Part shown: in pieces, positions 30,101 to 38,498 of the stretch
Layout of the letters: each line of letters begins with the position of its first letter
Numbering within the stretch: the stretch's first letter is position 1
Assembly: GCA_023212695.1 (NCBI GenBank)
Contig: JALCCG010000123.1
Coordinates: forward strand, 9,621 to 60,065
DNA length: 50,445 nucleotides
Direction of reading: 5' to 3'
Origin: Sporisorium sorghi
Taxonomy: Eukaryota > Basidiomycota > Ustilaginomycetes > Ustilaginales > Ustilaginaceae
The notes under the pieces: model-generated
Seen by the model: the letters and a program-made list of their open reading frames with translations, nothing else
What the model was told of the DNA's origin: nothing
Database searches by the model: none
Program-made: the position numbers and the translations under genes

Positions 30101-30559
30101 GTGTCGGATGTCGAATTCGATGGTATCGCCTTGGCTCGGGACCAGCACTTTGTAAGACGCGGATGATGCTGGCTTGAACGAGGAAGAGGGTGAGGGCGAA
30201 AGAGGATGACTTGCAGCCGAAGCTTTGGCGTCGACGAGGGACGCAATGCGGACTTGTTTGTCAACGACTGCAATCAGATCTGTGCCTCTGACGGTCATCA
30301 GCCTTGTGTGACTTCCATCAAGTTGGGACCCCTCGTTGGACCTTGACGATTCGGACGGCGCATTTGCTGGCTGGCTAGAGGTGAAGATGGGGTGTGACGA
30401 CAGTTGCTGCAGCCATTGTGGATCGCTCATTGTTGGATCGGGTGACTGCGGATAGCCGCCGAGAGGAGCCTGTGTATGGCTCATTGTGGCGGACGGAGTG
30501 CAGATGGTGTAGGATGGTGGTGTGGAGATGCCATCGTCACCATGATCAATGCGAGACAT
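27164..30559 (-). CDS. NUP82: Nucleoporin Nup82/Nup88 type
   Basis: This is a component of the cytoplasmic face of the nuclear pore, where Nup82 with Nup159 and Nsp1 anchors mRNA export factors. It is a single exon of about 1130 residues. The N-terminal half is a beta-propeller with RLMTVRGTDLIAVVDKQVRI, FDIRHLSINPTGKLLACVGD and VSKVDWHPWGENGTSLLVLT, the last two being strongly family-like. The C-terminal ~270 residues form coiled coils (TVETYRHEIRDVVSAGNAVQ, then LQVREMTRQLAKLHAILL) and MDSHQPSLSMYEKKWFEELE. Three in-frame ATGs compete at 30559, 30484 and 30430. The last begins MSDPQWLQQLSSHPIF, which resembles the usual start of Nup82 propellers, so the protein may be about 43 residues shorter. 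It is divergent from TFC4 and converges on the thioesterase gene. Confidence 0.85.
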   Translation of the reverse strand: MSRIDHGDDGISTPPSYTICTPSATMSHTQAPLGGYPQSPDPTMSDPQWLQQLSSHPIFTSSQPANAPSESSRSNEGSQLDGSHTRLMTVRGTDLIAVVDKQVRIASLVDAKASAASHPLSPSPSSSFKPASSASYKVLVPSQGDTIEFDIRHLSINPTGKLLACVGDSQITLIVLPRSGYTKHVDREIVCRTVPIAPYYHSAHSDAAVSKVDWHPWGENGTSLLVLTEDGLLREYDVAKDTEEPQQTASFLPLHHAAATQRSRSRSATPSLSSRNPDSSVAPRSFCVSADDDDATTAVSFSLCVTNAPQPRSTPFDQDADQAWAEAASLSSGPSDWSPLTVFGLMRNGDVWALCPFLPKSATVPSAYIHNLAKLASYHANASESEQTSHVDTQLRYVNALLKQASKGSTHEPAERQGSVTPGPERFARSRSTSTMDLDQLVASPGAAKPSEQASSGVEHVHDRPVRLHPPSWSYRQDISQGGSVKKAPRPQGPFLLKPAPVELCDERESVACDIMWSWLSDESADTQPPTAAAVTGVAALSIVGHDGRVDVALLFESVEAGWDAPSSKRRSAARRQSKPPKTNRYGLSDTEDEADEFEALSLEDPQELPSLLIYETIDLGLLDTALDSGVSSQSAASDLLLSRMASNRPSFVRDPLYGDTLYVYHAFGAHCLGFATWVPKLIEALNMPSQDELDNDADGDDGSAAAGAQSREQALVKMLHHGYNTEVVWVVNTVAGGSGKGLEVNPVTAVSILSDVYLSYAFLAVTADLQLVGVELSLRVEQDTLDGAPAAVGQATILGASGTAGGTKQYVSLLGDGPSFQPPAIFAQSAGVQGLPQHPRRAALSSSGTSTKSELQITPDLLRALGKTVETYRHEIRDVVSAGNAVQARLDLQVREMTRQLAKLHAILLRCRELGSKGTLGERVQRIAATQLQLVARIDRALQKLMDSHQPSLSMYEKKWFEELERIAVEVGVSRSEGGEYKVDTRANRKALSAKAELLAHQLSLLRPQMAAMREERPQQHGLLGGEQLKKVEKLLSSEAAMLAEAKEKVTQLNKRIAHIRPLRDSPASIAGAYDADSSLSFSHAGFGAGGVGGGGLPTSSTAANFADFSNASRASPFRTHSRTGSSFYA

Positions 30560-30624
30560 GTCGTTCAAAGGCTTCCTTCCAGAAAAGCACAAAAGCGTGG
30601 ACGTGCTTCGAGAATGGTCAGGAT

Positions 30625-30631
30625 TATATAA
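30625..30631 (+). promoter_or_regulatory. TATA box (TATATAA) of the TFC4 gene
   Basis: TATATAA lies 129 bp upstream of the TFC4 start codon, in the short divergent region shared with NUP82. Its position suits a start site near 30655 and a leader of about 100 bases. Confidence 0.55.
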
Positions 30632-30753
30632 GCAACCCTTTTTTGGACCCTGTGTTTCTCCACTTGCTCAGCTTGGACCTGCCTTGCATCTTGACTCTCT
30701 TCCTTCCCATCTCTGCATCGATTTGGCCGGTCGCAGCCTCTTTTTTCGCCACC

Positions 30754-33700
30754 ATGAACGCGGAAGCGGGGCCAAGCCGCACACCGGCACGTCGATCTGC
30801 CCGCCAAGCCGCTCCAACCAGCTTCGATTGGTCGCGTCTCGCCGGTGTGGACGCGGATGGAGACAACGAAGACGCTGAATTCGGGGCACTTGCATTTGGC
30901 GACTACTACGACGATGAAGATTCCGACATCAGCAAGCCGGAATGGGATGACGAGGATGAAAATTCGGATGCAGAGGTCGAGACTCCCAGCAAAGGAGTCC
31001 CCAAGAAACCGCCAAAGAAGACTTCGACAGCGGCACGCGGTGGTAAAAGCAGAGGATCAACTGGCAAGAATGGTGCAGCTGCAAGCGACGAATCGGATGA
31101 TGATGAAGAGAACGACGACTCGCCTGGCTTTGAGCCAGAGAATATGATGGATCTGGATGGCTTGGATCCTGAGCTCTCCGGCCAAGCTGGTGGCCCCTCG
31201 CCGTCACAGCCGCGCCGAGAGGACGACGACGCACAGGCAGAGGCAGAGGCGGAGGCAGACTTCGAGCCCGAGTCCTTTCAACGCCTCGTCAGCTCTCTTC
31301 AAGATACCTCGCGCGAGGCAGGCGCTCTTCGCCAGCGTTGGGACACCTCGATCGAGGCCGAGAACGCCGAATTCGAAAACGAGCTTCGTGCCGCCGCGGG
31401 CTTCAAGCAGAAACGTCGCGCTCGCAGGAAGCTTCACGAGCAGCAATTGTCGCCCGAAGTGCAAGCTTTTCTAGCCGAAGCCAACCTCGCCTATGTCGAG
31501 AATCGTCTCTACGACGCCATCCCCAAGCTGGAAGAAGTCATTCGAATCGAGCCCAACGTCATGGCGGCGTGGAACACGCTTGGCCTCATCTACGAGGAGA
31601 TAGGCGAAGAGGAAAAGAGTATCCAGTGTAGGATCATTGGTGCTCATCTTCAGTCGGGCGCATCTGCAGAATGGAAGTCGCTCGCGTATCGCTCCATCGC
31701 GCAGATGCTCTACCGGCAGGCAATCTACTGCTTCCAGCAAGCCATCAAGATCAACAAGGCCGACATCGATAGCATCTGGGACCGTGCATTGCTGCTGCGG
31801 GACTTGGGCGACTACAAGGCTGCCATCAACGGCATGTTCGATATTCTCAAGCTGCAGCAATTTGATGCATCTGTGGTGCGGGAGCTTGTGCCGATGCTCG
31901 TCACCACCAGAGACTACGGCCGGGGAATCGCGCTGCTAGAACAGTGGCGGAAAACGAGCATGGAGGCGCTCCCAAATCCCATCCTCGACGGTCACTTGGA
32001 TCCAGCATTGATGGAAGGAGCCGAGGAGGCGGAGGATGCAGCACAAGCTGAGACTACGACGCCAGCCGTCAACAAGTTTCAGATCTCTGAACTGGTCACC
32101 TTGGCCGACCTCCTGCTGCTCGTACGCAAGCCTCTCGAGACCGTCACACTGCTACGGCAAACCGCACGATGGCTCGATGGCCGAGCCAGCCAAGACTTTT
32201 GGGATGCCGTCAACGACGACCGCGAGTTTGACGGCGACATTGACCCCCAGATCCGCAAGGAGCGCGACCACGAGGGCTACGGGCGTCAGGTCGAGACCGC
32301 CGAGCCACACACACTCGATCCAGAGATCCGTCTGCGTTTGGGAAAGGCTCGCATGATGCTGGGCGATATCGCCGAAGCCAAGCAGCACTTTGACATTCTC
32401 ACCGATGGCGATCCGGGCGACATGCCTCAGATCTTTGCCGAGGTTGGCGACTGCTACTACGAGCACAAGCTCTGGGCTGAGGCGCTCGACGTGCTCACTG
32501 ATCTCGCCACGACCGAATACGCCACAGACGATGTCTCGCTGTACGCGAAGCTGGCTGCCTGCAATCATGCTCTGGGAGAACTCGAAGAGGCCGCGCGGCT
32601 GTATGAACCTGTCGTGGAAGCGTCACCTGACACTTTGGAGTGGCAGATGCGTCTCGCCGAAGTGTACGAGGGTTTGGGCGAAAAGGAAAAGTCGCTGGAA
32701 GTGCTGCAGCAGGTCATGCAGATCCTGCAGACACAAAGAGAAGCAGAGGCACACGCTGCAGCAGGTACGGGTCCAAGAACGACGTCTCAGCTGACTCCAG
32801 CGAACGATGGCCAGCTGTCCTTCTTCGACGAGATGGAAACGACGACGCCAGCCAAGTCGGCGCCTTCCGCCAAGCGGGCAAGGATGAACTACAACCGGCA
32901 GCAGAGACTCAAGCTGGAAGTTCAGCGAGAGCAAGAGACACAGCTGTCGTGGCGACGACTCGAGCTGCTCGACCCACACATTTTCATCGATGGTTTTTGG
33001 AGGCACGACGTCGCTGTGAACAAGGAAGGCAAAGAAAGTTTCGCCGAGTTCTACAGTCCTCACGAAAGCGCCGAAGCACGCGAAAAGCGATACCGCCAAA
33101 CAGCGCAGTGGCTCGAAGAAGCCGGCGGACTCATCGACGCCTTCCGCCTCAACCCTCGCTTGAATGGGCATAACCTGAAAAAGCGACGCCCAGGTGGATC
33201 GCGCTCTTCTATCGGCAAACAACGCCGTGCAGCCACCGCAGGCATGCCCACAACCCTCGCCAGCCTGCTCAACCAAGCCGGTGGCGGGCGCAACACCATC
33301 TCGACCCAAGCGCGAAACCTGCTGCACCGCTTGCAAGACCAGCTGGTCGAGGACGACGCCACATCCGAACCGGCCGACGGCAGCGAGGTGGGCGATACCG
33401 ACGCGAGCCGCATCCGCAGCGATCCGGGACCGAAGCAGCTCGACATGGCACGATTCCGCGGACTGCCGATCGAGAACTGGATCGCGCTTTTCGCTAAGTA
33501 CTGCTTCCTGCTCGTCAAGTCCGGCGAGCCGATGAGCGTGGTCAATGCGCTGCTGCAATCGCTGCACACGAGCGCGGTCGTGTGGAGCATCTTTGAGAGG
33601 ATGCTGGTCGTGCAGCTGTCGTGGCTCTCGTGCGCCATGTATGCCAAGGACTGGCCGACCATGTGGAGCGTAGTGCGTTGGTTGGCGCAGGAGATGCAGT

Positions 33701-34701
33701 TCCACAACTTGCCGCTCAAGCTGGGCGCGAGTATTGCAAATGCGACTGGGTTCCATAGTCTGGGCCGGATGATCAGCAACAACGACATCAAATTTTATCA
33801 GAGGAGGATGCGGCAGGCGGAGGCCGTGGCGCGTGGTGCGCCGTGTCGCTTCTCGGCGCGCGATCGGCGGTGGCAGGTGCCGGTGGCGGTTACGTCTTCG
33901 CTGGTGAGGAATGAGGGGGAGGGGTGGAACGAGAAAGCGGCAGCGTCAGCGGCAGAGGGAGGATCGGGGCGGAACTTGGCGGAGGAAGCGCGAAGGCGAG
34001 CCGCTGCAGAGGATGGGGAGGAGGACGAGGGCGGAGCAGCTATCGTCCCGAGCGACTCGGACGGCGGTGGCGGCGGAGGGTCGGACACGGACGACGTCGA
34101 AGCCACACACGCCGACTCGCCCGCCGAAGCCGCACGGCACGCATCGACAAGCGCCATCACAGCCGACATCAAAGGCGACCGACCCGATCCGCTGCTGGCA
34201 ATCCGCCTCGCGCGCCCGACCAAACCGTCCCCGCTCGCCGAGATGTTCTACGGCTACATGCTGCTGTACTCGGGCGGGTACCAGACGTCGTCTGCGTTTT
34301 TCGGACGTGCGTATGCGGTGCAGCCCACAGACCCGCTGCTGTCGCTCGCCACGGCGGTGGCGTTCCTCAGCCGCGCGACGAATCGGCAGACGGATAATCG
34401 GCACCACATGGTCCTAACGGCCACGACGTTTTTGCAGAAGTATTTGAGGTTTCGTGAAGGGGAGGGCGGAGACGGAGCACACGCGGCCGAGATGGAGTTC
34501 AACAGGGGCAGGGCGATGCATCACGTTGGGCTGGTGCATTTGGCGGAGCGGCATTATCGAAATGTGCTGGAGATGGAGGAGAAGGGAAGGAAAGGGTGGG
34601 ATATGAAGAGGGAGGCGGCGTGGAATTTGGGGTTGATTTATACGACGAGCGGCAGTGCCGGGTTGGTGCAGGGCTTGTATGAGAGGTATCTTCGTGTGTA
34701 G
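30754..34701 (+). CDS. TFC4: TFIIIC tau131/Sfc4-type TPR subunit (TFC4, human GTF3C3)
   Basis: This is a subunit of the RNA polymerase III factor TFIIIC, which binds tRNA gene promoters and recruits TFIIIB. The single exon gives 1315 residues from an ATG in a perfect GCCACC context; the frame stays open upstream but is unrelated. The first ~230 residues are acidic and low in complexity. TPR repeats begin at about 235 (AFLAEANLAYVENRLYDAIP, then LEEVIRIEPNVMAAWNTLG) and continue past residue 660 (EWQMRLAEVYEGLGEKEKSL). A basic linker and the conserved LDPHIFIDGFWRHDVAVN block follow. An acidic insert lies near 1085-1130, and the second TPR array ends the protein: LLYSGGYQTSSAFFGRAY, NRQTDNRHHMVLTATTFL, MKREAAWNLGLIYTTSG. 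This end is diagnostic of the family. Its 3' end lies 79 bp from that of the convergent unknown gene. Confidence 0.95.
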   Translation: MNAEAGPSRTPARRSARQAAPTSFDWSRLAGVDADGDNEDAEFGALAFGDYYDDEDSDISKPEWDDEDENSDAEVETPSKGVPKKPPKKTSTAARGGKSRGSTGKNGAAASDESDDDEENDDSPGFEPENMMDLDGLDPELSGQAGGPSPSQPRREDDDAQAEAEAEADFEPESFQRLVSSLQDTSREAGALRQRWDTSIEAENAEFENELRAAAGFKQKRRARRKLHEQQLSPEVQAFLAEANLAYVENRLYDAIPKLEEVIRIEPNVMAAWNTLGLIYEEIGEEEKSIQCRIIGAHLQSGASAEWKSLAYRSIAQMLYRQAIYCFQQAIKINKADIDSIWDRALLLRDLGDYKAAINGMFDILKLQQFDASVVRELVPMLVTTRDYGRGIALLEQWRKTSMEALPNPILDGHLDPALMEGAEEAEDAAQAETTTPAVNKFQISELVTLADLLLLVRKPLETVTLLRQTARWLDGRASQDFWDAVNDDREFDGDIDPQIRKERDHEGYGRQVETAEPHTLDPEIRLRLGKARMMLGDIAEAKQHFDILTDGDPGDMPQIFAEVGDCYYEHKLWAEALDVLTDLATTEYATDDVSLYAKLAACNHALGELEEAARLYEPVVEASPDTLEWQMRLAEVYEGLGEKEKSLEVLQQVMQILQTQREAEAHAAAGTGPRTTSQLTPANDGQLSFFDEMETTTPAKSAPSAKRARMNYNRQQRLKLEVQREQETQLSWRRLELLDPHIFIDGFWRHDVAVNKEGKESFAEFYSPHESAEAREKRYRQTAQWLEEAGGLIDAFRLNPRLNGHNLKKRRPGGSRSSIGKQRRAATAGMPTTLASLLNQAGGGRNTISTQARNLLHRLQDQLVEDDATSEPADGSEVGDTDASRIRSDPGPKQLDMARFRGLPIENWIALFAKYCFLLVKSGEPMSVVNALLQSLHTSAVVWSIFERMLVVQLSWLSCAMYAKDWPTMWSVVRWLAQEMQFHNLPLKLGASIANATGFHSLGRMISNNDIKFYQRRMRQAEAVARGAPCRFSARDRRWQVPVAVTSSLVRNEGEGWNEKAAASAAEGGSGRNLAEEARRRAAAEDGEEDEGGAAIVPSDSDGGGGGGSDTDDVEATHADSPAEAARHASTSAITADIKGDRPDPLLAIRLARPTKPSPLAEMFYGYMLLYSGGYQTSSAFFGRAYAVQPTDPLLSLATAVAFLSRATNRQTDNRHHMVLTATTFLQKYLRFREGEGGDGAHAAEMEFNRGRAMHHVGLVHLAERHYRNVLEMEEKGRKGWDMKREAAWNLGLIYTTSGSAGLVQGLYERYLRV

Positions 34702-34780
34702 GGCTCAAGGTGGAAAGCTGTTGGGTTTGATGCAAGGTCTTGAAGCCTGTGTCTATTGGGCTGCTGAAGACTGAAAGGCG

Positions 34781-36526
34781 TCATACAGCCTCTTGCTTGA
34801 CGTCGGCGGATTCGGCCGTTTCCTGAGTTGCGCAGGTCGTCGAGCTGTCCACCTCTTGACCCTCATCCTCCTCCCCTTGCCCGCCAGCCAGACCGCTCGC
34901 CATCACCCTCCCACTATTAGCCAAGGTATTAGCAACAGTCTCAGCATCCATCTCTACGCCATCCTCCACACCCTCCCTTCCACCACCCACCGCACCCTCG
35001 CCCCTCCCCGCATCCTCCCCTTTACGCTTGCGCAGCGACTGGTGCGTGCGCAGGAGCAGCGTCTTAGCCTGGCGCTTCTCGCGCATGCGCTCGGCGAGCA
35101 ATTTCGAAAAGTTGACTGCTGGTTTGCGTCTTCGTTGGACTTGTGGTTCGTCCGGGGTCGATGATGTTGAGTGTGGTGATGCGGAGGTGTCGCTGTTGAG
35201 GGTGGCGGGGACGAGCGCTTCGACCTCGGATTCGTCGATTGCTGACGAGGTGGGGTCTTCGTGCTGCTCCTCGGTTTTGACCTGTACTTCTTGCTTCCCC
35301 ATCGCGTCTCTTGTCGTCGCCCGGCGCCGCCAGAACTCAGGCAGCGGGATCGCAGGCGCCTCCTGCCCCATGCGCTGCCGCATTGCGCGCGTCACTTTCG
35401 CGCCCTCTGCACTCCCCACCGTCCGATCCGCACCGTCCCTGTCCAGCTCGACACTCTCATCCCTCCCCTCAGCAGCACCATCGACGGTGACATACGCGCA
35501 GCTGGGGAGCAGGATATTGCCGTACTCGTCGCGCTTCGCCTGCACGGCTAGGCGCGCGATCCAGTCCGCACAGCCCACGCGCGCAGGCAACGCAGCGGGT
35601 ATCAACGCGAGCAGCTTGAGCACCGCGTCGGAGCTCGGGTGAGCGTCGTCCCGATGCACGTGGGCGAGGATGCGCGGTTTGTGTGATGTAGACGAAGCAG
35701 CGGTGGCGTATTTAGGTTTGAGCTCGATGAAGAGTGTGCTGCTGGATGATGATGATCGTGGTGTGGGTTCGGATAAGGGTGAGGAGGTGGTGGAGTCGGT
35801 AGGTGTGGAGCGAGAGCACCGCCGCACGATCCGGCGGGAGGATTTGGGGAAGCGGAAGAGCATCGCGATCAGGCGCACGAGCCGGACGGTTTCTTTGTAT
35901 GTCAGTGGCGGCGGTGGTGCTGTCGGGTTCGTCATGGGTGTGGAGTCGATATCGGTATCGTCGTGGGCAAGGGCGTGCTTGTGGATGGTCTGCGCGATGA
36001 TGTGTGTGGACGTGCTGGCGTCGTCCTGTTGTGCAAGACTGCGTCGTCCTGGCCGTTTCTTCAACGTCGTCGCAGAGCTGCTCGCTTGGCTTTCCGCTTT
36101 CTCGTCAGAAGCACCGTTCGAAGCTGCTTCCTTGTCATCCTCCCCATCCGACTCCTCGCTCGAAGTATGCCCCAAATCAGCTGCTTCCTCATCCTCACTC
36201 TCCACGCCCGGCGACGCTGCTTCCCCATCCTCCCTCTTCACCCTGATAGTCGTATCGCCCTGCTCCTCCTCCTCATCGCTGACGAATCGATACAGCCGTG
36301 CCCGCTTCCTCTCACCCCCAGCCAGCCTCTTCTGCACCGGCCGGAAATCCTGCCAGAAAATCTCGTCCGCCGCCGACGTCGCACCGGTCGATGCGTGCCC
36401 AAGCGACGATAGCGGGTTGAGCGCGGTGTTGGCCGCGGAAGACGAGGGGCCGAGCGAAGCAGACCCAGAGTGTGGGTCGAGCCTCCATGTCCAAGGTGCT
36501 GATGTTGATGCGTCGTCGAGGTCCAT
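34781..36526 (-). CDS. Unrecognised acidic, low-complexity protein (probably nuclear)
   Basis: A single exon gives 581 residues from the ATG at 36526 (MDLDDASTSAPWTW). I cannot assign a family. An N-terminal motif DEIFWQDFRPVQKRLAGGER stands out, followed by a long acidic Ser/Glu-rich section (residues 75-150). A folded-looking centre follows, with TYKETVRLVRLIAMLFRFPK, STLFIELKPKYA and SSDAVLKLLALIPAALPARV then GCADWIARLAVQAKRDEYG. The C-terminal part has a basic segment, VNFSKLLAERMREKRQAKTL, and an acidic tail. Basic and acidic patches suggest a nuclear protein. The frame is open above 36526, but those 36 residues look unrelated. It lies in tandem behind PSF3 with a 318 bp gap. It is likely real, because the frame is long and has conserved-looking islands. 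Confidence 0.75.
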   Translation of the reverse strand: MDLDDASTSAPWTWRLDPHSGSASLGPSSSAANTALNPLSSLGHASTGATSAADEIFWQDFRPVQKRLAGGERKRARLYRFVSDEEEEQGDTTIRVKREDGEAASPGVESEDEEAADLGHTSSEESDGEDDKEAASNGASDEKAESQASSSATTLKKRPGRRSLAQQDDASTSTHIIAQTIHKHALAHDDTDIDSTPMTNPTAPPPPLTYKETVRLVRLIAMLFRFPKSSRRIVRRCSRSTPTDSTTSSPLSEPTPRSSSSSSTLFIELKPKYATAASSTSHKPRILAHVHRDDAHPSSDAVLKLLALIPAALPARVGCADWIARLAVQAKRDEYGNILLPSCAYVTVDGAAEGRDESVELDRDGADRTVGSAEGAKVTRAMRQRMGQEAPAIPLPEFWRRRATTRDAMGKQEVQVKTEEQHEDPTSSAIDESEVEALVPATLNSDTSASPHSTSSTPDEPQVQRRRKPAVNFSKLLAERMREKRQAKTLLLRTHQSLRKRKGEDAGRGEGAVGGGREGVEDGVEMDAETVANTLANSGRVMASGLAGGQGEEDEGQEVDSSTTCATQETAESADVKQEAV

Positions 36527-36844
36527 AGTCTGTACGGGAAGTGATGTGTGGGGGAGAAGATAGGAGGGTGAACTTTGAGGTTGACAAGGGTTGATGTGTG
36601 AGTAAATTCTCGGCACATGGAGAGCAACACGCAAAAGGACGCGTGACGCGTAGAGTGGTTTGCGCCAACGAGAGGTGTCGCTGCTGCCTCACTCTCTCAA
36701 TCCAACCTTTCAGCCCCAAGCACTGGGTCTAGCTTTCGAGCTACTGTATGTGTTGAATGATACTAATACAAATGAACATGACGATAAAGCAAAGAAACAG
36801 ACATGATAAAACGAGCAGCGTATGTGCGTGTGTGTGGGTAGCTC
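36527..36844. promoter_or_regulatory. 318 bp spacer: 3' end of PSF3 and promoter of the unknown gene (both minus)
   Basis: Both flanking genes read leftward. The sequence has no strong TATA box that I can see and no frame of interest. An AT-richer part (36745-36800) near the PSF3 stop probably contains its 3' processing signals. Confidence 0.45.
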
Positions 36845-37646
36845 TCAATGATGACCAGCCATAAACTCCCTCATCATCCGCGCGCCCTCCTGGCCATTCC
36901 TCAGCAACACCCGCTCCGACTCCTCCATTCCTTGCAAGAACTCTGTGATCTCTGCACTCATCGCATTGCCCGCACTCATCCCCGGCGTCGGACCGTCCGA
37001 GACCATGGCGGCGATCGCCTGTGCCGTGGCAAAGCCGCGCTCGTCGCCGTCTGCGTTGCCTGCTGCTGCGCTGGTGGAAGAGGTGGAAAGGTGCTGCGAT
37101 TGCTGGAAGATCTGCGCAATGCGCCCGATGTACGCTTTGGAGAGAACTTGCATCTCGGTGTCGTCGTCGTCCATGCTGTTTCGCGGTGGTGGTGGGAAGA
37201 GCAAAAGAGGTGAGCATGGGTTCGTAGCGTGGCTGAGGATGAGGTGGGGCAGGGCTTACAGCTGAGCAAGGCGCGCACCGAGCGCATACCAGTGGATGTT
37301 CTGATGCCGCAACTGCACCGATGTCGGGTTGGCATCGAGCGCCGCTTTGACTCTTGTTGAGAACGATTTGGGTTTGTTGATCGAGACGATGTTGCTGAAC
37401 GAAAACACACAAAGGCATATCATACGTCAGCTCTGGAGCAGTCCCGTCGATAGTCCCAAAAGAGACTTACTTGAGAGCCATCAACTCCGCCAACCAGAAC
37501 GGCAGCTCGACCCGCGAGAGCGCCTTGATATCGCGCTCCTCGTTCGACTGGATCTGACCCATGTTGGGCACATCAATGTTGAAAGTGCATGACAGCCGTT
37601 GCGAGTCGGCGATAAAGTCGTCTACGTTCCAGTAGTTGTGATCCAT
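36845..37646 (-). CDS. PSF3: GINS complex subunit PSF3, three exons
   Basis: Exons on the minus strand are 37646-37471, 37394-37260 and 37175-36845; introns are 76 and 84 bp with GTAAGT and GTAAGC donors. The spliced protein has 213 residues. GINS (Sld5, Psf1-3) joins Mcm2-7 and Cdc45 in the replicative helicase. The N-terminal B-domain shows YWNVDDFIADSQRLSCTFNI and the SRVELPFWLAELMAL block. The A-domain shows the conserved PTSVQLRHQNIHWYALGARL across exon 2. The C-terminal helices end with EITEFLQGMEESERVLLRNG, the normal end of Psf3. The three exons join in frame at every junction. Retaining intron 2 would stop at once, because the donor supplies a TAA. The start context and upstream gap to the CRH gene suggest a divergent promoter. 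Confidence 0.95.
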
Positions 37647-38498
37647 TGTCGCGATGCTATGTTTTTGTAGTGAGTAGCTGCATTAGGCAAGATCGAAGGG
37701 TGTTGAGCATGGTTGTGGGAAGGGAAAGAAGGTCATGACATCGCGGATCCTTCGTTGTTCGAGCCGCGAAGGTGTGGAGGGCGAAAAAATAATGGTCATG
37801 TTAGACCGAGCCTGTCTCGCTTGAATGTGCCGAAAAACTCTCGTCTCGTGATTTCGAGCGTGCGCTGGAGCTGCAGCTGCTCCTGCAAAGTGTTGTTCTC
37901 TGCAGAAACTGAGGCTTTTTGTGCAAAAAAAAAAAAAAAACTCGACTCGGTCTCGGCAGGCGCGCTGTCAAACTCCGCCCGCCGAATTTTCGTCAAGCGC
38001 TGGACAATTGCTAACTAACTCTAACGTTGCAGGCAGCGCACAAGGCAAGCAAAGACCCTTGGCATGCTGCCCAGAAGCAGCCTCGGCAAGCGTCGACAAC
38101 CACAACACTCTCTTCCCACGCTTGACGCTGAACCGCCGGTCAAGATTGCCTCGCTTAGGGGCAAGAGGATCTGCAAAGACGATCTGCAGATCTTCTTTCC
38201 GCCCTTGGTGTTTCACAACACGCGCAGCTGACATCAATGGGTGTGGTTCCATTCTGCGCAGTGCAGTGAATGGCGGTGTTCCTGGAGTGTGTGTGATTGT
38301 GTGGCGAGCGTGCGCATTCAGTCTTGGACGTGAGAGTCTCTTTTCCCCTACAGCATCCGTCTGGCGAGCAAGTCTTGGACACTGTATATAGATCCCCTAT
38401 CCTTCCCCGCACCAGCTCTTTCCTCTTCACCCTCACCCTCACACCCTCCCCTCTTCACTCAACTCCCCCCCCCCTCTCTCTCTCTCTAGACAGAGACC
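37647..38498. promoter_or_regulatory. Divergent promoter region of PSF3 and the CRH gene
   Basis: This is 852 bp without a recognisable gene. It holds an A16 run at 37925-37940, TATATA at 38385-38390 (109 bp before the CRH start), and C10 followed by a CT repeat (38465-38487) that ends in TAG 10 bases before the CRH ATG. The last feature resembles a polypyrimidine tract and acceptor, so a leader intron is possible. Confidence 0.5.
38385..38390 (+). promoter_or_regulatory. TATA box of the CRH transglycosylase gene
   Basis: TATATA in the context CTGTATATAGATC, 109 bp before the start codon. Its location matches strongly expressed secreted-protein genes. It is supported by position only. Confidence 0.5.

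Noticed and set aside
32623..33756. 377-codon antisense frame within TFC4
   Set aside because: It is antisense to a strongly conserved TPR region and has no motif of its own.
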